From: Hymenobacter sp. YC55
GTDB lineage: Bacteria; Bacteroidota; Bacteroidia; Cytophagales; Hymenobacteraceae
Assembly: GCF_029433095.1 (NCBI RefSeq)
Contig: NZ_JARNTX010000007.1
Location: forward strand, 124,001-188,000
Direction of reading: 5' to 3'
DNA length: 64,000 nt
Shown: positions 25,299 through 33,922 of the stretch, in pieces
How the letters are laid out: each line of letters begins with the position of its first letter
Numbering within the stretch: the first letter of the stretch is position 1
Made by a program: the position numbers and the translations under genes
The notes under the pieces: generated by a model
The model's database searches: none
What the model saw: the letters and a program-made list of their open reading frames with translations, nothing else
What the model was told of the DNA's origin: nothing

Positions 25299-28217
25299 TT
25301 ACCGGCGGAAATATACGCGGAAAGTGGACCCTTGGCCGAGCGTACTCTCTACCTCAATGCGCCCACCGGCGTTTTCCACCATTTTCTTGACCATATATAA
25401 GCCAATACCGGTGCCTTCGACGTGGGTGTGCAGGCGCTGAAACATGGCAAAGAGTTTATCTCGCCCCTGCGACAGGTCTAGGCCCAGGCCATTATCCTGC
25501 ACTTCGAGCACTTGGTAGTCGCGTTGCGGCTGATAGCGCAGGTGTACCTCGGGCACGCGCTCGGGGTGACGGTACTTGAGGGCGTTGCTGAGCAGGTTGT
25601 AGACCACCGAGCGTAAGTTCTTTTCCGAGAACGTCAGCACCAAGCTAGGGGATACCTGCACGTCGAGCTGAGCCTGAGTTTGCTCGATAAGTAGCCGCAG
25701 ATCCAGGCGCACCGCCTCAATAACAACGGCCAGAGATACCGTTTCACTGGCCTGGTCGTGCTCTTTTTGCAGGCGCGAGACATCCGTCAGGTGCAAGATG
25801 GTGCGCTGAAAGCGTTTGGTCGCGTCCTGCATCAGCGTCAACATGTGAGGCACGTCGCCAACGCGGCCGGCCGCGGGCAGTTCGTGCTCGAGGGCCAAGA
25901 GCAAGCCCTCGATGTTACTGATGGGCGCTTTCAGATCGTGGGAGGCGGTGTAGATAAAGTTGTCCAAGTCCACGTTGGTGCGCGTGAGTTGGGTGTTGCT
26001 CTCGTTTAGTTCCTCGTTGCTGGCTTGCAGCTCCTCGTTGAGGGTCGCTAGCTCCTGGTTGGTGTAGGCTAGCTCTTCGTTTAGTTCCTGTACCCGGTGG
26101 CGGGTGCGCACTTGCTCCGTGACGTCGTGGGCGAAAACGTGCACACCATCGATAATGCCATGAGTTGCGCGGCGGGCCTGGTAGGTGAAGGTCCAATAAA
26201 TTTCTTCGGGGGCGTGCCCCTCATGGCGGGACATCCACAAGGGTAACTCCTGCACCGTTATTGGCTCGCCCGTCTGGTACACCCGCTGAAATAACTCCGG
26301 GATGGGCGTACCCACCAGCTCGGGCAGCGCTTGCAGCAACGGTTTACCCGCCAGTTCGCGGCCGGGAAAGATTTGCTGGTAGGCTGGGTTTACCACTTGG
26401 AACACCAAGTCGGGGCCGTCGAGAATGACGAGGGGCGCAGGCGCTTGCATAAACAGCTGTACCAGTTCCTGCCGCTGCATTTCGCGCTCCTGGCGGGCCA
26501 GCACCTGCTCGGTCACGTTGAAGGCGAAAATAGAAACCCCCGCCACTTCCCCATTTTCGCGGTAGGCTTGGTAGGTGAAGTTGAAATAGTCGGTGCGGGG
26601 CGGCTGCCCAGGGGTAAGTTCCCGCACAAACGGCACCTCTTGGCCAAAGTGCGTCTCGCCAGTTTGGTATACTCGGTCCAGCAAGAGAACAAACCCCTGG
26701 TCTTGCAGCTCGGGTACGGCCTCCACCACGTTCAAGCCTACCAGCTGGCGCTCAGGAAATAAAGCCTGGTAGGGCGGGTTGACGTACTCGTAGCGGTGGG
26801 CAGGTGCGCGCAGCAGCGCCACCAGCGCCGGGGTTTGCTCGAATATCTGGTGGAAGGTTAGCCGCTCAGTGGCTTGCTGCTGGGCGGCAACCAGCAGTTC
26901 GGCTTGCAGGATCTCCGTTTGCTGCCGAGCCCGCACTTTATCGGTCACGTCCACGATGAAAGCCAACACCCCTTGCGTCTGGTCTTGTCCATCCAGCAGG
27001 GGTTGGTAGATAAAGTCTTGGTAGAGCAATTCCAGCTGGCCAGTGGCTGCATCGAGGAGGTGAATAGGCGTTTCCGTGCCAATAAAGGGCTGGCCGGTGG
27101 CGTACACTTGGTCGAGCAAGTCGATAAAACCCTGTGCCACTACCTCAGGGAATACTTCGGCTACACTGAGCCCCTGGCGGACGCGCCCGGCGGACAGTGC
27201 CTGACAGGCTTCGTTGAAAAACGAGTACTGGTGCGTCGGGCCGCTGAGGGTGGCAATAGCGGCCGGCACCTGCCGCATAATCTGGGTCAGTGAGCTTTGC
27301 TGGTGGCGCAGCTGCTGCGTGCGCTCCTGCACGCGCGTTTCCAGTTCTTGGTTGAGTTGCTGCACTTGCCGGCGAGCCTGCACCTGAGCCGTGACGTCAT
27401 AGGAGAAGTCGAGCACGCCGTCGACCTCGCCCTGCGCGTTGCGCAACGGGTGCAGGTAGAGATTGAAAAACACCTGCTCGGGCTCGCCAGTACCCTGGAA
27501 GTCAAACCTGCCTTCCATTTCAGACAAGTAGACCGGCTCACCTGTTTGATACACCCGGTCGAACAAGGCGACGGCGCCTAGCCCTTCCGACTCGGGCATG
27601 GCTTCGCGAAACGGCCGGCCGATGAAAGAACGGTGCGGAAAGGTGCGCTGATAGGGCGGGTTGACAAACTGATACACGTGGTCGGGGCCGTGGTAGGTGG
27701 CCACGAAGGCCGGTAGCTGCATCACTACCTCGTGGAAGCGCAGGCGCTGCGCTTCGGCGTCGGCCTGGGCCGCGTGCTCGGCGGCTTGGCTTTCCCGCAG
27801 ATGCGCCTGAGCCTGCACTTGGGTTGTAACATCTTGCGCAGAATGGATGATATTGATTACCCGGCCCTGCGGATCCAGCAGGGGGGTGTTGAGCGGTTGC
27901 CAATGGCGCTCGACGAATTGGCCGGGGTGTTCAGGGTCCGGCACATCATAGTGCTGCTGTGCCATCTCGTGTGGCTGCCCAGTAGCAAGTACTTGCTCCA
28001 ACGAGGCCCGCAGGTTGTGCACACTTTGCGCCTCCGGTGTTTGGGGGTTGTCGGGAAAGACATCAAACACGTTCTGCCCCACTAAGTGTGCACGCTGCGT
28101 CAGCGTAGCAGCCAGGTACGCGTCGCTCACGGCTTCAATGACCAGCTCACGTGAGAGCAGCAGATAAGGCCGGGGCAGGGCATTGAAGAGAAGCCCTAGT
28201 TCTGGCGTAACTGGCAT
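25299..28217 (-). CDS. Hybrid-free sensor histidine kinase with five PAS domains
   Basis: 972 residues, no membrane segment, so cytosolic. Five PAS/PAC units in tandem from about residue 10 to 715 are recognisable by recurring blocks (FVNPPYQRTFPHRSFIG, FFNEACQALSAGRVRQG, YVNPPYQALFPERQLVG, VVNPAYQQIFPGRELAG) and by the FDRVYQTGEP linker. A long coiled coil (ELNEELAYTNQELATLNEEL) leads to HisKA, with the phospho-acceptor His in YTASHDLKAPISN (about 755). The HATPase domain has the N box (NLLSNALKYRHPE), G1 (QDNGLGLDL) and G2 (GTGIGLYMVKKM). It pairs with the regulator at 24856. The ligands of the PAS domains are unknown. Confidence 0.9.
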   Translation of the reverse strand: MPVTPELGLLFNALPRPYLLLSRELVIEAVSDAYLAATLTQRAHLVGQNVFDVFPDNPQTPEAQSVHNLRASLEQVLATGQPHEMAQQHYDVPDPEHPGQFVERHWQPLNTPLLDPQGRVINIIHSAQDVTTQVQAQAHLRESQAAEHAAQADAEAQRLRFHEVVMQLPAFVATYHGPDHVYQFVNPPYQRTFPHRSFIGRPFREAMPESEGLGAVALFDRVYQTGEPVYLSEMEGRFDFQGTGEPEQVFFNLYLHPLRNAQGEVDGVLDFSYDVTAQVQARRQVQQLNQELETRVQERTQQLRHQQSSLTQIMRQVPAAIATLSGPTHQYSFFNEACQALSAGRVRQGLSVAEVFPEVVAQGFIDLLDQVYATGQPFIGTETPIHLLDAATGQLELLYQDFIYQPLLDGQDQTQGVLAFIVDVTDKVRARQQTEILQAELLVAAQQQATERLTFHQIFEQTPALVALLRAPAHRYEYVNPPYQALFPERQLVGLNVVEAVPELQDQGFVLLLDRVYQTGETHFGQEVPFVRELTPGQPPRTDYFNFTYQAYRENGEVAGVSIFAFNVTEQVLARQEREMQRQELVQLFMQAPAPLVILDGPDLVFQVVNPAYQQIFPGRELAGKPLLQALPELVGTPIPELFQRVYQTGEPITVQELPLWMSRHEGHAPEEIYWTFTYQARRATHGIIDGVHVFAHDVTEQVRTRHRVQELNEELAYTNQELATLNEELQASNEELNESNTQLTRTNVDLDNFIYTASHDLKAPISNIEGLLLALEHELPAAGRVGDVPHMLTLMQDATKRFQRTILHLTDVSRLQKEHDQASETVSLAVVIEAVRLDLRLLIEQTQAQLDVQVSPSLVLTFSEKNLRSVVYNLLSNALKYRHPERVPEVHLRYQPQRDYQVLEVQDNGLGLDLSQGRDKLFAMFQRLHTHVEGTGIGLYMVKKMVENAGGRIEVESTLGQGSTFRVYFRR

Positions 28218-28618
28218 GGTCAGAAGTCAAGTAAGCGCGGGGTGAGTGTGAAGGTACAGTACCCTAGCAAGAAAGTACAGATTAAACCTGCTACTCCCCT
28301 GCCGAAGCAACATCTGACTCGGTTTCTGTACTTCTCAGTTCGGTGCATCCGGGGCCAGTAGCCGTCAGGTTAGCAGGTATAGCCCTCCTGAACACACTGG
28401 CCAGAAACTGTCGGTTACGTTACGTCTTTCCGTCTTAAACGGCTACTTAAGTAAGGATAGAAAAGACGCATAAGGCGCATTAAAACGTGGCTACTGAGCT
28501 GCTATTTACCCGCTAGCAGCTTTTCTTTTACTTTTAACCCAGTTTGCGCCGGCTCTTCTGTGCCAAGCGCGGCTGGTTTCCATCAAAGGGCCAGGTCTTT
28601 TATTCGCCGCTTTCACTC
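28218..28618. promoter_or_regulatory. Divergent promoter region between two kinase operons
   Basis: 400 bp between the starts of two paralogous kinase genes. It must carry both promoters. No exact TANNTTTG box or palindrome was found. Confidence 0.4.
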
Positions 28619-30286
28619 ATGCTCTCGCCTGCCGCTGCTGCCATTGCCCCCGCCGACGTTATCCTGCAAGATTTGCTCGCCGTCTCGCTGACCGGCATTA
28701 TCTTCTATACGCCCCTCTATGACCCGGCCGGCTCCGGTGACATCGTCGATTTCACCTTCGAGTACCTTAACCCGGTGGCGCAGCGCATGATGGCCATGCC
28801 GGAAATACCCTCCGTGACGCATAACCAGCAGTGGCCCCACAGCATCGCCCACGGTACATTTCAATTTCACGTCGATGCCTTCGTTTCGGGAGAGCCTCGC
28901 CAGTACAACATCAACTATCAAGCCGACGGCTACGATAACTATTATCGCCTTGCAGCCCGCCGGTCGGGAGACGGTTTGCTGGTCAGCTTTACCGATACGG
29001 CCGACCAGCCCCGCTCGCCGGTAGAAATTGCCCTGCGCGAAAGTCAGACCGCCGAGAAAACTGCCCGCGCCGACGCCGAAGCACAACGCCAGCACTTGCA
29101 CGAGGTGCTGCGGCACTTGCCAGCCCATGTTGCTGTGCACGAAGGCCCAAACATGCTTTTTACGCTGGTCAACCCAGCATACCAAGCCCAGGCTCCTGGC
29201 CGCGCCTTGCTGGGCCAGCCGATCCGCGCGGTGTGGCCCGAACTGGATCAGCAAAATATCCTCGATGAGCTGGATCGGGTGTACCAAACCGGCACTCCTT
29301 ATCTCGGAACCGAAGTGCCCATTCAAGTGGACTTCACACGCACCGGCCACTTGGAGCAAGTGTACTACAACTTCGTTTTTTTAGCGTTACACGACGCGGC
29401 CGGACAGATTTATGGCGTGCTGAATTTCTCCTACGACGTGAGTGAGCAAGTGCTGGCCCGCCGACAGGTGGAACAGCTCAATCAGGAACTGGAAGCGCGC
29501 GTACAAGAGCGCACCGAGCAGTTGCAGGCTATCAACCAAGAACTAAATGCCAGTAATACCCAGCTCACGCGCACCAACGTGGACCTGGATAACTTCATCT
29601 ACACGGCCTCGCACGATCTGAAAGCCCCCATCAGCAACTTGGAAGGATTGCTTCAACTGTTGCAAGACGAGTTGCCGGCGGCCGTGTTGCAAGGCGAATA
29701 CATTGGGCCCACACTTACGCGTATGGTCGAGGCAGTAGCGCGCTTTCAGCGTACCATCGAGCACCTGACGGAAGTCTCCAAGCTCCAGAAAGAGCATACT
29801 CCAACCGCAGCGGCCGTAGACCTGGCCGCCGTTGTGGAAGGCGTGTGCCTAGACTTGGCGCCGCTGATTGATGAGACCCACGCGGCCGTGGTAGTCCAGG
29901 TTGCCGACTTCCCACCCGTGTTGTTTGCCGAAAAAAACCTGCGCTCGGTGGTCTACAACTTGCTCAGTAACGCCCTCAAGTACCGTCACCCCGACCGGCG
30001 GCCCCACATAGACGTGCGGGCCCACGTGCGCGTCGGACAGACCGTGCTGGAAGTACACGACAACGGACTGGGCGTGGAAATCGCCCACCTCCCCAAGCTC
30101 TTTGGTATGTTTCAGCGCTTTCATGACCATGTCGAGGGTACCGGTATTGGCTTGTACATGGTCAAGAAAATCGTGGAAAACGCTGGAGGCCGCATTGAGG
30201 TGCACAGTCAAGTCGGCGCCGGCACCACCTTTTTTGTTTACTTGCCCCAACCGGCCGATAAATCGTCCCTAGTGGAGCTCTCTTAG
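28619..30286 (+). CDS. Sensor histidine kinase with two PAS domains
   Basis: 555 residues from ATG 28619; the frame is open to 28544, but the PAS start follows this Met. PAS 1 (about 10-125; SLTGIIFYTPLY, FEYLNPVAQRMMAMP) and PAS 2 (about 165-290; FTLVNPAYQAQAPGRALLGQ) are followed by a coiled coil, HisKA (YTASHDLKAPISNLEGLLQ) and HATPase with NLLSNALKYRHPD, DNGLGVEI and GTGIGLYMVKKI. Kinase core and coiled coil (NTQLTRTNVDLDNFIYTASH) are nearly identical to those of the five-PAS kinase at 25299, so the two are recent paralogs that differ in sensor number. The regulator gene follows 10 bp downstream. Confidence 0.9.
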   Translation: MLSPAAAAIAPADVILQDLLAVSLTGIIFYTPLYDPAGSGDIVDFTFEYLNPVAQRMMAMPEIPSVTHNQQWPHSIAHGTFQFHVDAFVSGEPRQYNINYQADGYDNYYRLAARRSGDGLLVSFTDTADQPRSPVEIALRESQTAEKTARADAEAQRQHLHEVLRHLPAHVAVHEGPNMLFTLVNPAYQAQAPGRALLGQPIRAVWPELDQQNILDELDRVYQTGTPYLGTEVPIQVDFTRTGHLEQVYYNFVFLALHDAAGQIYGVLNFSYDVSEQVLARRQVEQLNQELEARVQERTEQLQAINQELNASNTQLTRTNVDLDNFIYTASHDLKAPISNLEGLLQLLQDELPAAVLQGEYIGPTLTRMVEAVARFQRTIEHLTEVSKLQKEHTPTAAAVDLAAVVEGVCLDLAPLIDETHAAVVVQVADFPPVLFAEKNLRSVVYNLLSNALKYRHPDRRPHIDVRAHVRVGQTVLEVHDNGLGVEIAHLPKLFGMFQRFHDHVEGTGIGLYMVKKIVENAGGRIEVHSQVGAGTTFFVYLPQPADKSSLVELS

Positions 30287-30296
30287 TGCTTGTTGT

Positions 30297-30695
30297 ATGT
30301 CCCCGCTTTCCTGTACGCTACTCGTTGATGACGACGAGACGACCAATTACCTGAACCAGGCGCTGCTGCGCCGTCTAGCTATTACCGATACCATTCTGGT
30401 GGCTACCAACGGCCAGCAAGCACTCGACTTGCTGCACATCCATTGTGAGCAACTGGCTTCGCCAACTTGCCCAGCCCTGATTCTACTCGACATGAAGATG
30501 CCCGTGATGAATGGCTTACAGTTCCTGGAAGCTTACCAGCAGCGAGCTTCGGGAAGGCCTGCTGTGGTCATCATGCTCACCACTTCCCTTAACCCAAGTG
30601 ACGTAACCCAGATGGAACGTCTACCTATTGCGGGCTACCTCACCAAGCCACTCACCAAAGAGAAATTGCAGCAGGTCTTGCAGGCGCATTTTTAG
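30297..30695 (+). CDS. CheY-like response regulator (single domain), paralog
   Basis: 132 residues. The residues for phosphorylation are complete: LLVDDDETTN, acceptor Asp in LILLDMKMPVMNG, Thr in IMLTTSLNP, and Lys in GYLTKPLTKE. It begins 10 bp after the kinase stop and is its likely partner. It matches the 24856 regulator in LEAYQQ, MLTTS and YLTKPLT blocks, so kinase and regulator were duplicated together. No output domain. Confidence 0.9.
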   Translation: MSPLSCTLLVDDDETTNYLNQALLRRLAITDTILVATNGQQALDLLHIHCEQLASPTCPALILLDMKMPVMNGLQFLEAYQQRASGRPAVVIMLTTSLNPSDVTQMERLPIAGYLTKPLTKEKLQQVLQAHF

Positions 30696-31204
30696 AAGCC
30701 CAACGGCCTGTATCTGGTTGGCGTACAACACACGCTACGGCTCCAATCCAGCCAGCAGTAAGCTGGCAGCTACTAGGTACAGTTCAGCCTTGTCTTTGCA
30801 GACAACAGCGAGGTAGTCCAAACCCGTGTTAGAAGGCGTGAACGTACCACTTATAGAATGGATGCGCTCTGCCTGCTTGAGGCCACCGAGCGTTGACTCG
30901 GCAAGAAAACCTAGTATCAAAGGCTGTCGACATAGCTCAACATCTCATCGGTTTCAGGCCCTCTCCCCTCTGCTATCTATTCTGCGATAAAAGCGCTAGA
31001 AACCAGGGCTAAGAAGTAGGTTCAGAAAGAAAACAGAGACTGTCTTTGTGACCCCAACTTTCTAAGCCACGACAAGGAGGCGTATATAGTGCGCATTTTC
31101 GTGTCGCAGAAAGCCTTTAGCTTTTGCTAATACCTTAGTAAACCACCGTTTTCCTGAACGGAAGTAGGGCCGGGAAAGTCCTAGTTCAAATGGCATAGGG
31201 ACGT
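30696..31204. other. Gap (about 510 bp)
   Basis: A minus-strand frame at 30735-30920 (61 residues) has no recognisable domain and is not called. No terminator with T-run found after the regulator gene. Confidence 0.4.
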
Positions 31205-31621
31205 TTAGCGGTAGTTATCCAGATTCACGGGTTCCGTAAACTTGAAAATGAGCCCGTGGCCGTGACTGTCGCGGGGGCTACCGAAGGCCTCCCGGTGCTT
31301 GCTAACCAATTCCCAGGGCACTTCCACATGCTCGCCGTGGGTCCGGCCAGCGATGGAATAGGCGTGCCCCCGCAGCACGAGCGTAAACCCAATGGCACCC
31401 ATTTTTAAGCGGGCATCTGGGCAGAACTGCATCCGGCTCAGTGTCTGCTTGAATCGGCGTAGCTCGGCCGCATTCAGGCGATACGTGCCCGCATTATTGC
31501 GCATAGTGACCGACTCAATCGCCTCCACGGCGACGAAGTCCTTGAATCGGTAGTCGGCTCGTGCGCTGCAACCGGAGAGCCCCAGCAGGCATAGCCAGCA
31601 AACAGCGCGGATAAGAACCAT
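31205..31621 (-). CDS. Predicted lipoprotein
   Basis: 138 residues. The signal peptide MVLIRAVCWLCLLGLSGCSA contains a lipobox (LSGC), giving a lipid-anchored mature protein of about 120 residues with strand-rich blocks (VAVEAIESVTMRNNAGTYRL, GAIGFTLVLRGHAYSIAGRT). No known domain recognised. Single gene. Confidence 0.7.
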   Translation of the reverse strand: MVLIRAVCWLCLLGLSGCSARADYRFKDFVAVEAIESVTMRNNAGTYRLNAAELRRFKQTLSRMQFCPDARLKMGAIGFTLVLRGHAYSIAGRTHGEHVEVPWELVSKHREAFGSPRDSHGHGLIFKFTEPVNLDNYR

Positions 31622-31936
31622 CGGGCACGTGCTGATGTGGTGCTGCGCAAGGTACTCAACAGAACGCTTGTGTGACTGTACCAGTCAGTTGGATCGAGGA
31701 AGGAGTTGCGGTAAGCGTTCAACCCACTTCGCAATCGAATTGGCAGTTTACAAAAGCTCGATCAAGTAAGGCGACAGCGCACCCCTTCCTGCTGGTTGGC
31801 TTCTGAGCAGGCTAAATTGTCGCCGGACACTTCTCCGCCAGGCGCCCCCAAACAAAACTGCCAGCAGACAGGCTGACCGAGTAGCACATCGCATCGTTCG
31901 TTTTGGCTGGCGCACGAAAGGGGTGATCTTTGGCGT
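31622..31936. other. Gap (315 bp)
   Basis: Divergent promoter space between the lipoprotein gene and the RHH gene. Nothing specific recognised. Confidence 0.35.
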
Positions 31937-32377
31937 ATGCCTCGCAAAGAAGAACTGCCCCAGATCAACCTCAAGTTGCCGGTGCCCGACTACACCCTGC
32001 TCCAGGCCGAAGCCGCCCGCGCCGGTGTCGCCGTCAACACCTATGCTCGCCAGCTGGTCCTCACCCGGGGCCGCCAACCCCTGGCGGCCGAAGCCGCGGC
32101 CGTTCAGGCGCACTATCAGCCCCGGGAAGCGGCCCACAAGGAGTTGCTAAGCGAGTATGCCCATGCCGCGGCGCAGGCCAAACGGCTCGCCCAGCAACAG
32201 ACCTACTTTCGCGAGCAGTTTCGCTTGCTTCAGTACTACCTCGCCAAAGGCGAGCTGGCCCAAGCCGAACAAGCCGTCAGCGACGCCCTGGCCACGCCGC
32301 TGATCCACGTCGTGTTACCCGGCGAAGCGGCCCCATCCCTGCCGCCCGATCCATTAGCCGACGCACCGCGGGTGTGA
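31937..32377 (+). CDS. Ribbon-helix-helix protein, MobC-like or plasmid-associated
   Basis: 146 residues. Residues 8-45 form a ribbon-helix-helix: strand QINLKLPV, then helices around YTLLQAEAARAGVAVNTYAR and QLVLTRG. This is the arrangement of MobC/relaxosome accessory and plasmid RHH proteins (x-x-INLKLP-x-x-D-x-x-LL-x-x-A). The rest is a long Ala/Gln-rich coiled coil (AQAKRLAQQQTYFREQFRLL) and a short tail. It is followed by a gene-poor kilobase with iteron-like repeats, which strengthens a plasmid origin. No relaxase or replication gene is in the window. It could also be an unrelated RHH repressor. Confidence 0.65.
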   Translation: MPRKEELPQINLKLPVPDYTLLQAEAARAGVAVNTYARQLVLTRGRQPLAAEAAAVQAHYQPREAAHKELLSEYAHAAAQAKRLAQQQTYFREQFRLLQYYLAKGELAQAEQAVSDALATPLIHVVLPGEAAPSLPPDPLADAPRV

Positions 32378-32481
32378 TTGCAGGGTCTATACACTCGGCT
32401 AAATTTAGTTAAACGCTTTACTTTCAATATATTGCATACTATAGCAAGAAGAAAAAAGGCGATTTTAGGCCGAAAAGCCCC

Positions 32482-32570
32482 GGGGATACCCCCTTTTTTC
32501 TCCGGAGCGAAACAGGGGATACCCCCTTTTTGCTCCGGTTGGCGGAGGGGATACTCCTTTTTTGCTCCGG
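32482..32570 (+). repeat. Iteron-like array A: three 24-bp direct repeats
   Basis: Units at 32482-32505, 32515-32538 and 32547-32570, with starts 33 and 32 bp apart (about three helical turns). All begin GGGGATAC, have a run of five or six T, and end CTCCGG. The change of spacing from 33 to 32 bp breaks any reading frame, so this is a DNA-level repeat. Confidence 0.75.
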
Positions 32571-32818
32571 TTAGCGCGCCCAAAAGCTCCGGAGCCACAA
32601 GAGGTCGAGCAAAAACGCGGTTTGCAGCGAATTGACCGGATAACGACCGGAGCCAACAGCGCGCCTCCGCCCAGACGGAGCAGTAGGTGTAGCGGGCGAT
32701 GGTGGGCGGATAATCAGGACGGGTTGACGCGCCCGTAGTTCGAGCCCCGCCTCCTGTAAGAGGGTAAAAGGCCACGCTGTTTCCGCACCGCTTTAGTGGT
32801 CGACATTCTTCTACGCCT

Positions 32819-32858
32819 GATAAGGGTCCCTTATCACAGCTATACAGCGATGCTTTGG
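32819..32858 (+). repeat. 40-bp dispersed repeat, copy 2
   Basis: Head GATAAGGGTCCCTTATC, then ACAGCTATACAGCGATGC; 38 of 40 positions match 20477-20516. It lies between the two iteron-like arrays. Confidence 0.75.
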
Positions 32859-33152
32859 ACGCTACTAACGCCCTTGAGTGCAGCTGCCAAAGCAAAGTTT
32901 AGTATAAAAATTATATTTTGTTCTGTGCGAGGTGTCATCCAGATAGAATCCGGTCAAATGGGTGGAATTCGCCTTTTTGAGTTGCCATATTAGCTCCGCT
33001 GTAAGCTGTTTTACTAGGAATAATATAATAAAGTCTCTGCTTAATGTATAAGTACCACGTATTCTGTATCCTGTCCTACTAAGTAAAGAGCAGAATAGCC
33101 CTCCAAGGCCTAGTTTTTCGCTGCGTACCACAACCCGCTTTTCCTCGGGACG

Positions 33153-33218
33153 CATCCGGATAAAATCAAAGGGGCATCCGGATGAAAAGGCGGAGCCATC
33201 CGGATAGATAGGCGGCCT
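33153..33218 (+). repeat. Iteron-like array B: three repeats with exact 22-bp period
   Basis: CATCCGGAT occurs at 33153, 33175 and 33197, exactly 22 bp apart. The rest of each unit is A- and G-rich (AAAATCAAAGGGG, GAAAAGGCGGAGC, AGATAGGCGGCCT). A 22-bp period is typical of iterons bound by Rep_3-type initiators. Confidence 0.7.
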
Positions 33219-33421
33219 CCATCGGTTTCAAACGCCAAAATGGCCGTGCGAATCGGAGTTTCTACCAACTGCGCCCCGTTTTCAACGAATGCTCAAGGGT
33301 GGCTGAACGGGAAAGGGTCTGAAATGCGACCGTTTTCTGGCTGGCACTTTGCTTCCTTATTGCTTTTGCTGGACCCTACTGCTACCTTATGGTTTAACGA
33401 ACCGCATGACTCGCTCTTCTG

Positions 33422-33706
33422 ATGCAGTTCTCTTCTTTAGTCAGTCCCTACCAAGAAGCGTTGCACTTTAATGGCATCATGCTCGTGCTCGTGGGCGCGT
33501 TGTACAGTAGCGGCTTGCTATTAGGTAGCTTCAGCCTGCTCCTAGTATTCCTTTTCGTAGCCCTGCTTTGGGGCGTAGCGCAACTCCTGCTCGGGGTTCA
33601 CGCGCTCGTAACGGGTCAGGTACGGTTGGCTTTACTGTACGGAGCCTTAACCTTGGCCATTGCCAGGCTGGATTGGTGGCTTCTAGAGGAGTTCCAATAC
33701 TACTAA
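33422..33706 (+). CDS. Small integral membrane protein
   Basis: 94 residues. Two long hydrophobic segments (about 17-33, GIMLVLVGALYSSGLLLGSF, and 37-60, SLLLVFLFVALLWGVAQLLL) and a third weaker one (about 70-86, LALLYGALTLAIARL). No signal peptide. It ends DWWLLEEFQYY. Not assigned to a family. A hairpin terminator follows 52 bp downstream. Confidence 0.65.
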   Translation: MQFSSLVSPYQEALHFNGIMLVLVGALYSSGLLLGSFSLLLVFLFVALLWGVAQLLLGVHALVTGQVRLALLYGALTLAIARLDWWLLEEFQYY

Positions 33707-33728
33707 GTTTGCCGTTCCAGTTAGCTCC

Positions 33729-33820
33729 CTATTTCGAACACTTTTGGTACCCCCGCTAACGCCCCCGAAAACGCGGATTTTCGGGGGCGTTTTTGGATAA
33801 GTAATCCGAACACCTACTTT
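33729..33820 (-). repeat. 92-bp dispersed hairpin repeat, copy 1
   Basis: The reverse complement matches 50495-50585 over its length: both start AAAGTAGGTGTTCGGATTAC and end GTTCGAAATAG, with CCGCGTTTTCGGGGGC in the middle. The copies are in opposite orientation. This copy contains a perfect hairpin (33759-33790); in the other copy one arm has decayed. Confidence 0.75.
33759..33794 (+). terminator. Rho-independent terminator
   Basis: A perfect 13-bp stem ACGCCCCCGAAAA / TTTTCGGGGGCGT with a 6-nt loop, followed by TTTT. It works in both directions in principle and ends the transcript of the gene at 33422. It lies inside the 92-bp dispersed repeat. Confidence 0.8.
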
Positions 33821-33922
33821 ACTCAAGCTGGGCGGTACTGCTAGATAGTCCTCCGGTGGGAGTAGATCTTTGTACTATTATAAATATCTTGCACTTTATC
33901 TATTTTGCATTCCTCTCCTTTT

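Larger units (their letters stand above)
32378..33421. other. Gene-free kilobase with direct-repeat arrays (possible replication origin remnant)
   Basis: About 1.04 kb without a supported gene. It contains three 24-bp direct repeats (32482-32570), the 40-bp dispersed repeat (32819-32858), AT-rich tracts (32890-32930 and 33010-33060) and three exact 22-bp-spaced repeats (33153-33218). Iterons plus AT-rich DNA next to an RHH gene is the layout of a plasmid oriV. Confidence 0.55.

Noticed and set aside
30735..30920. 61-residue minus-strand frame after the response regulator
   Set aside because: Looks somewhat protein-like (VVCKDKAELYLVAASLLLAG) but has no recognised domain, no homolog in the window and no promoter. 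Left uncalled.
32378..32635. Possible tandem-repeat peptide (GIPPF repeats) across the 24-bp direct repeats
   Set aside because: The repeat spacing changes from 33 to 32 bp, breaking the frame. DNA iterons explain it better.
33153..33218. CRISPR array
   Set aside because: Only three 9-bp cores with a 22-bp period; no 25-36-bp repeats or ~30-bp unique spacers and no cas genes.
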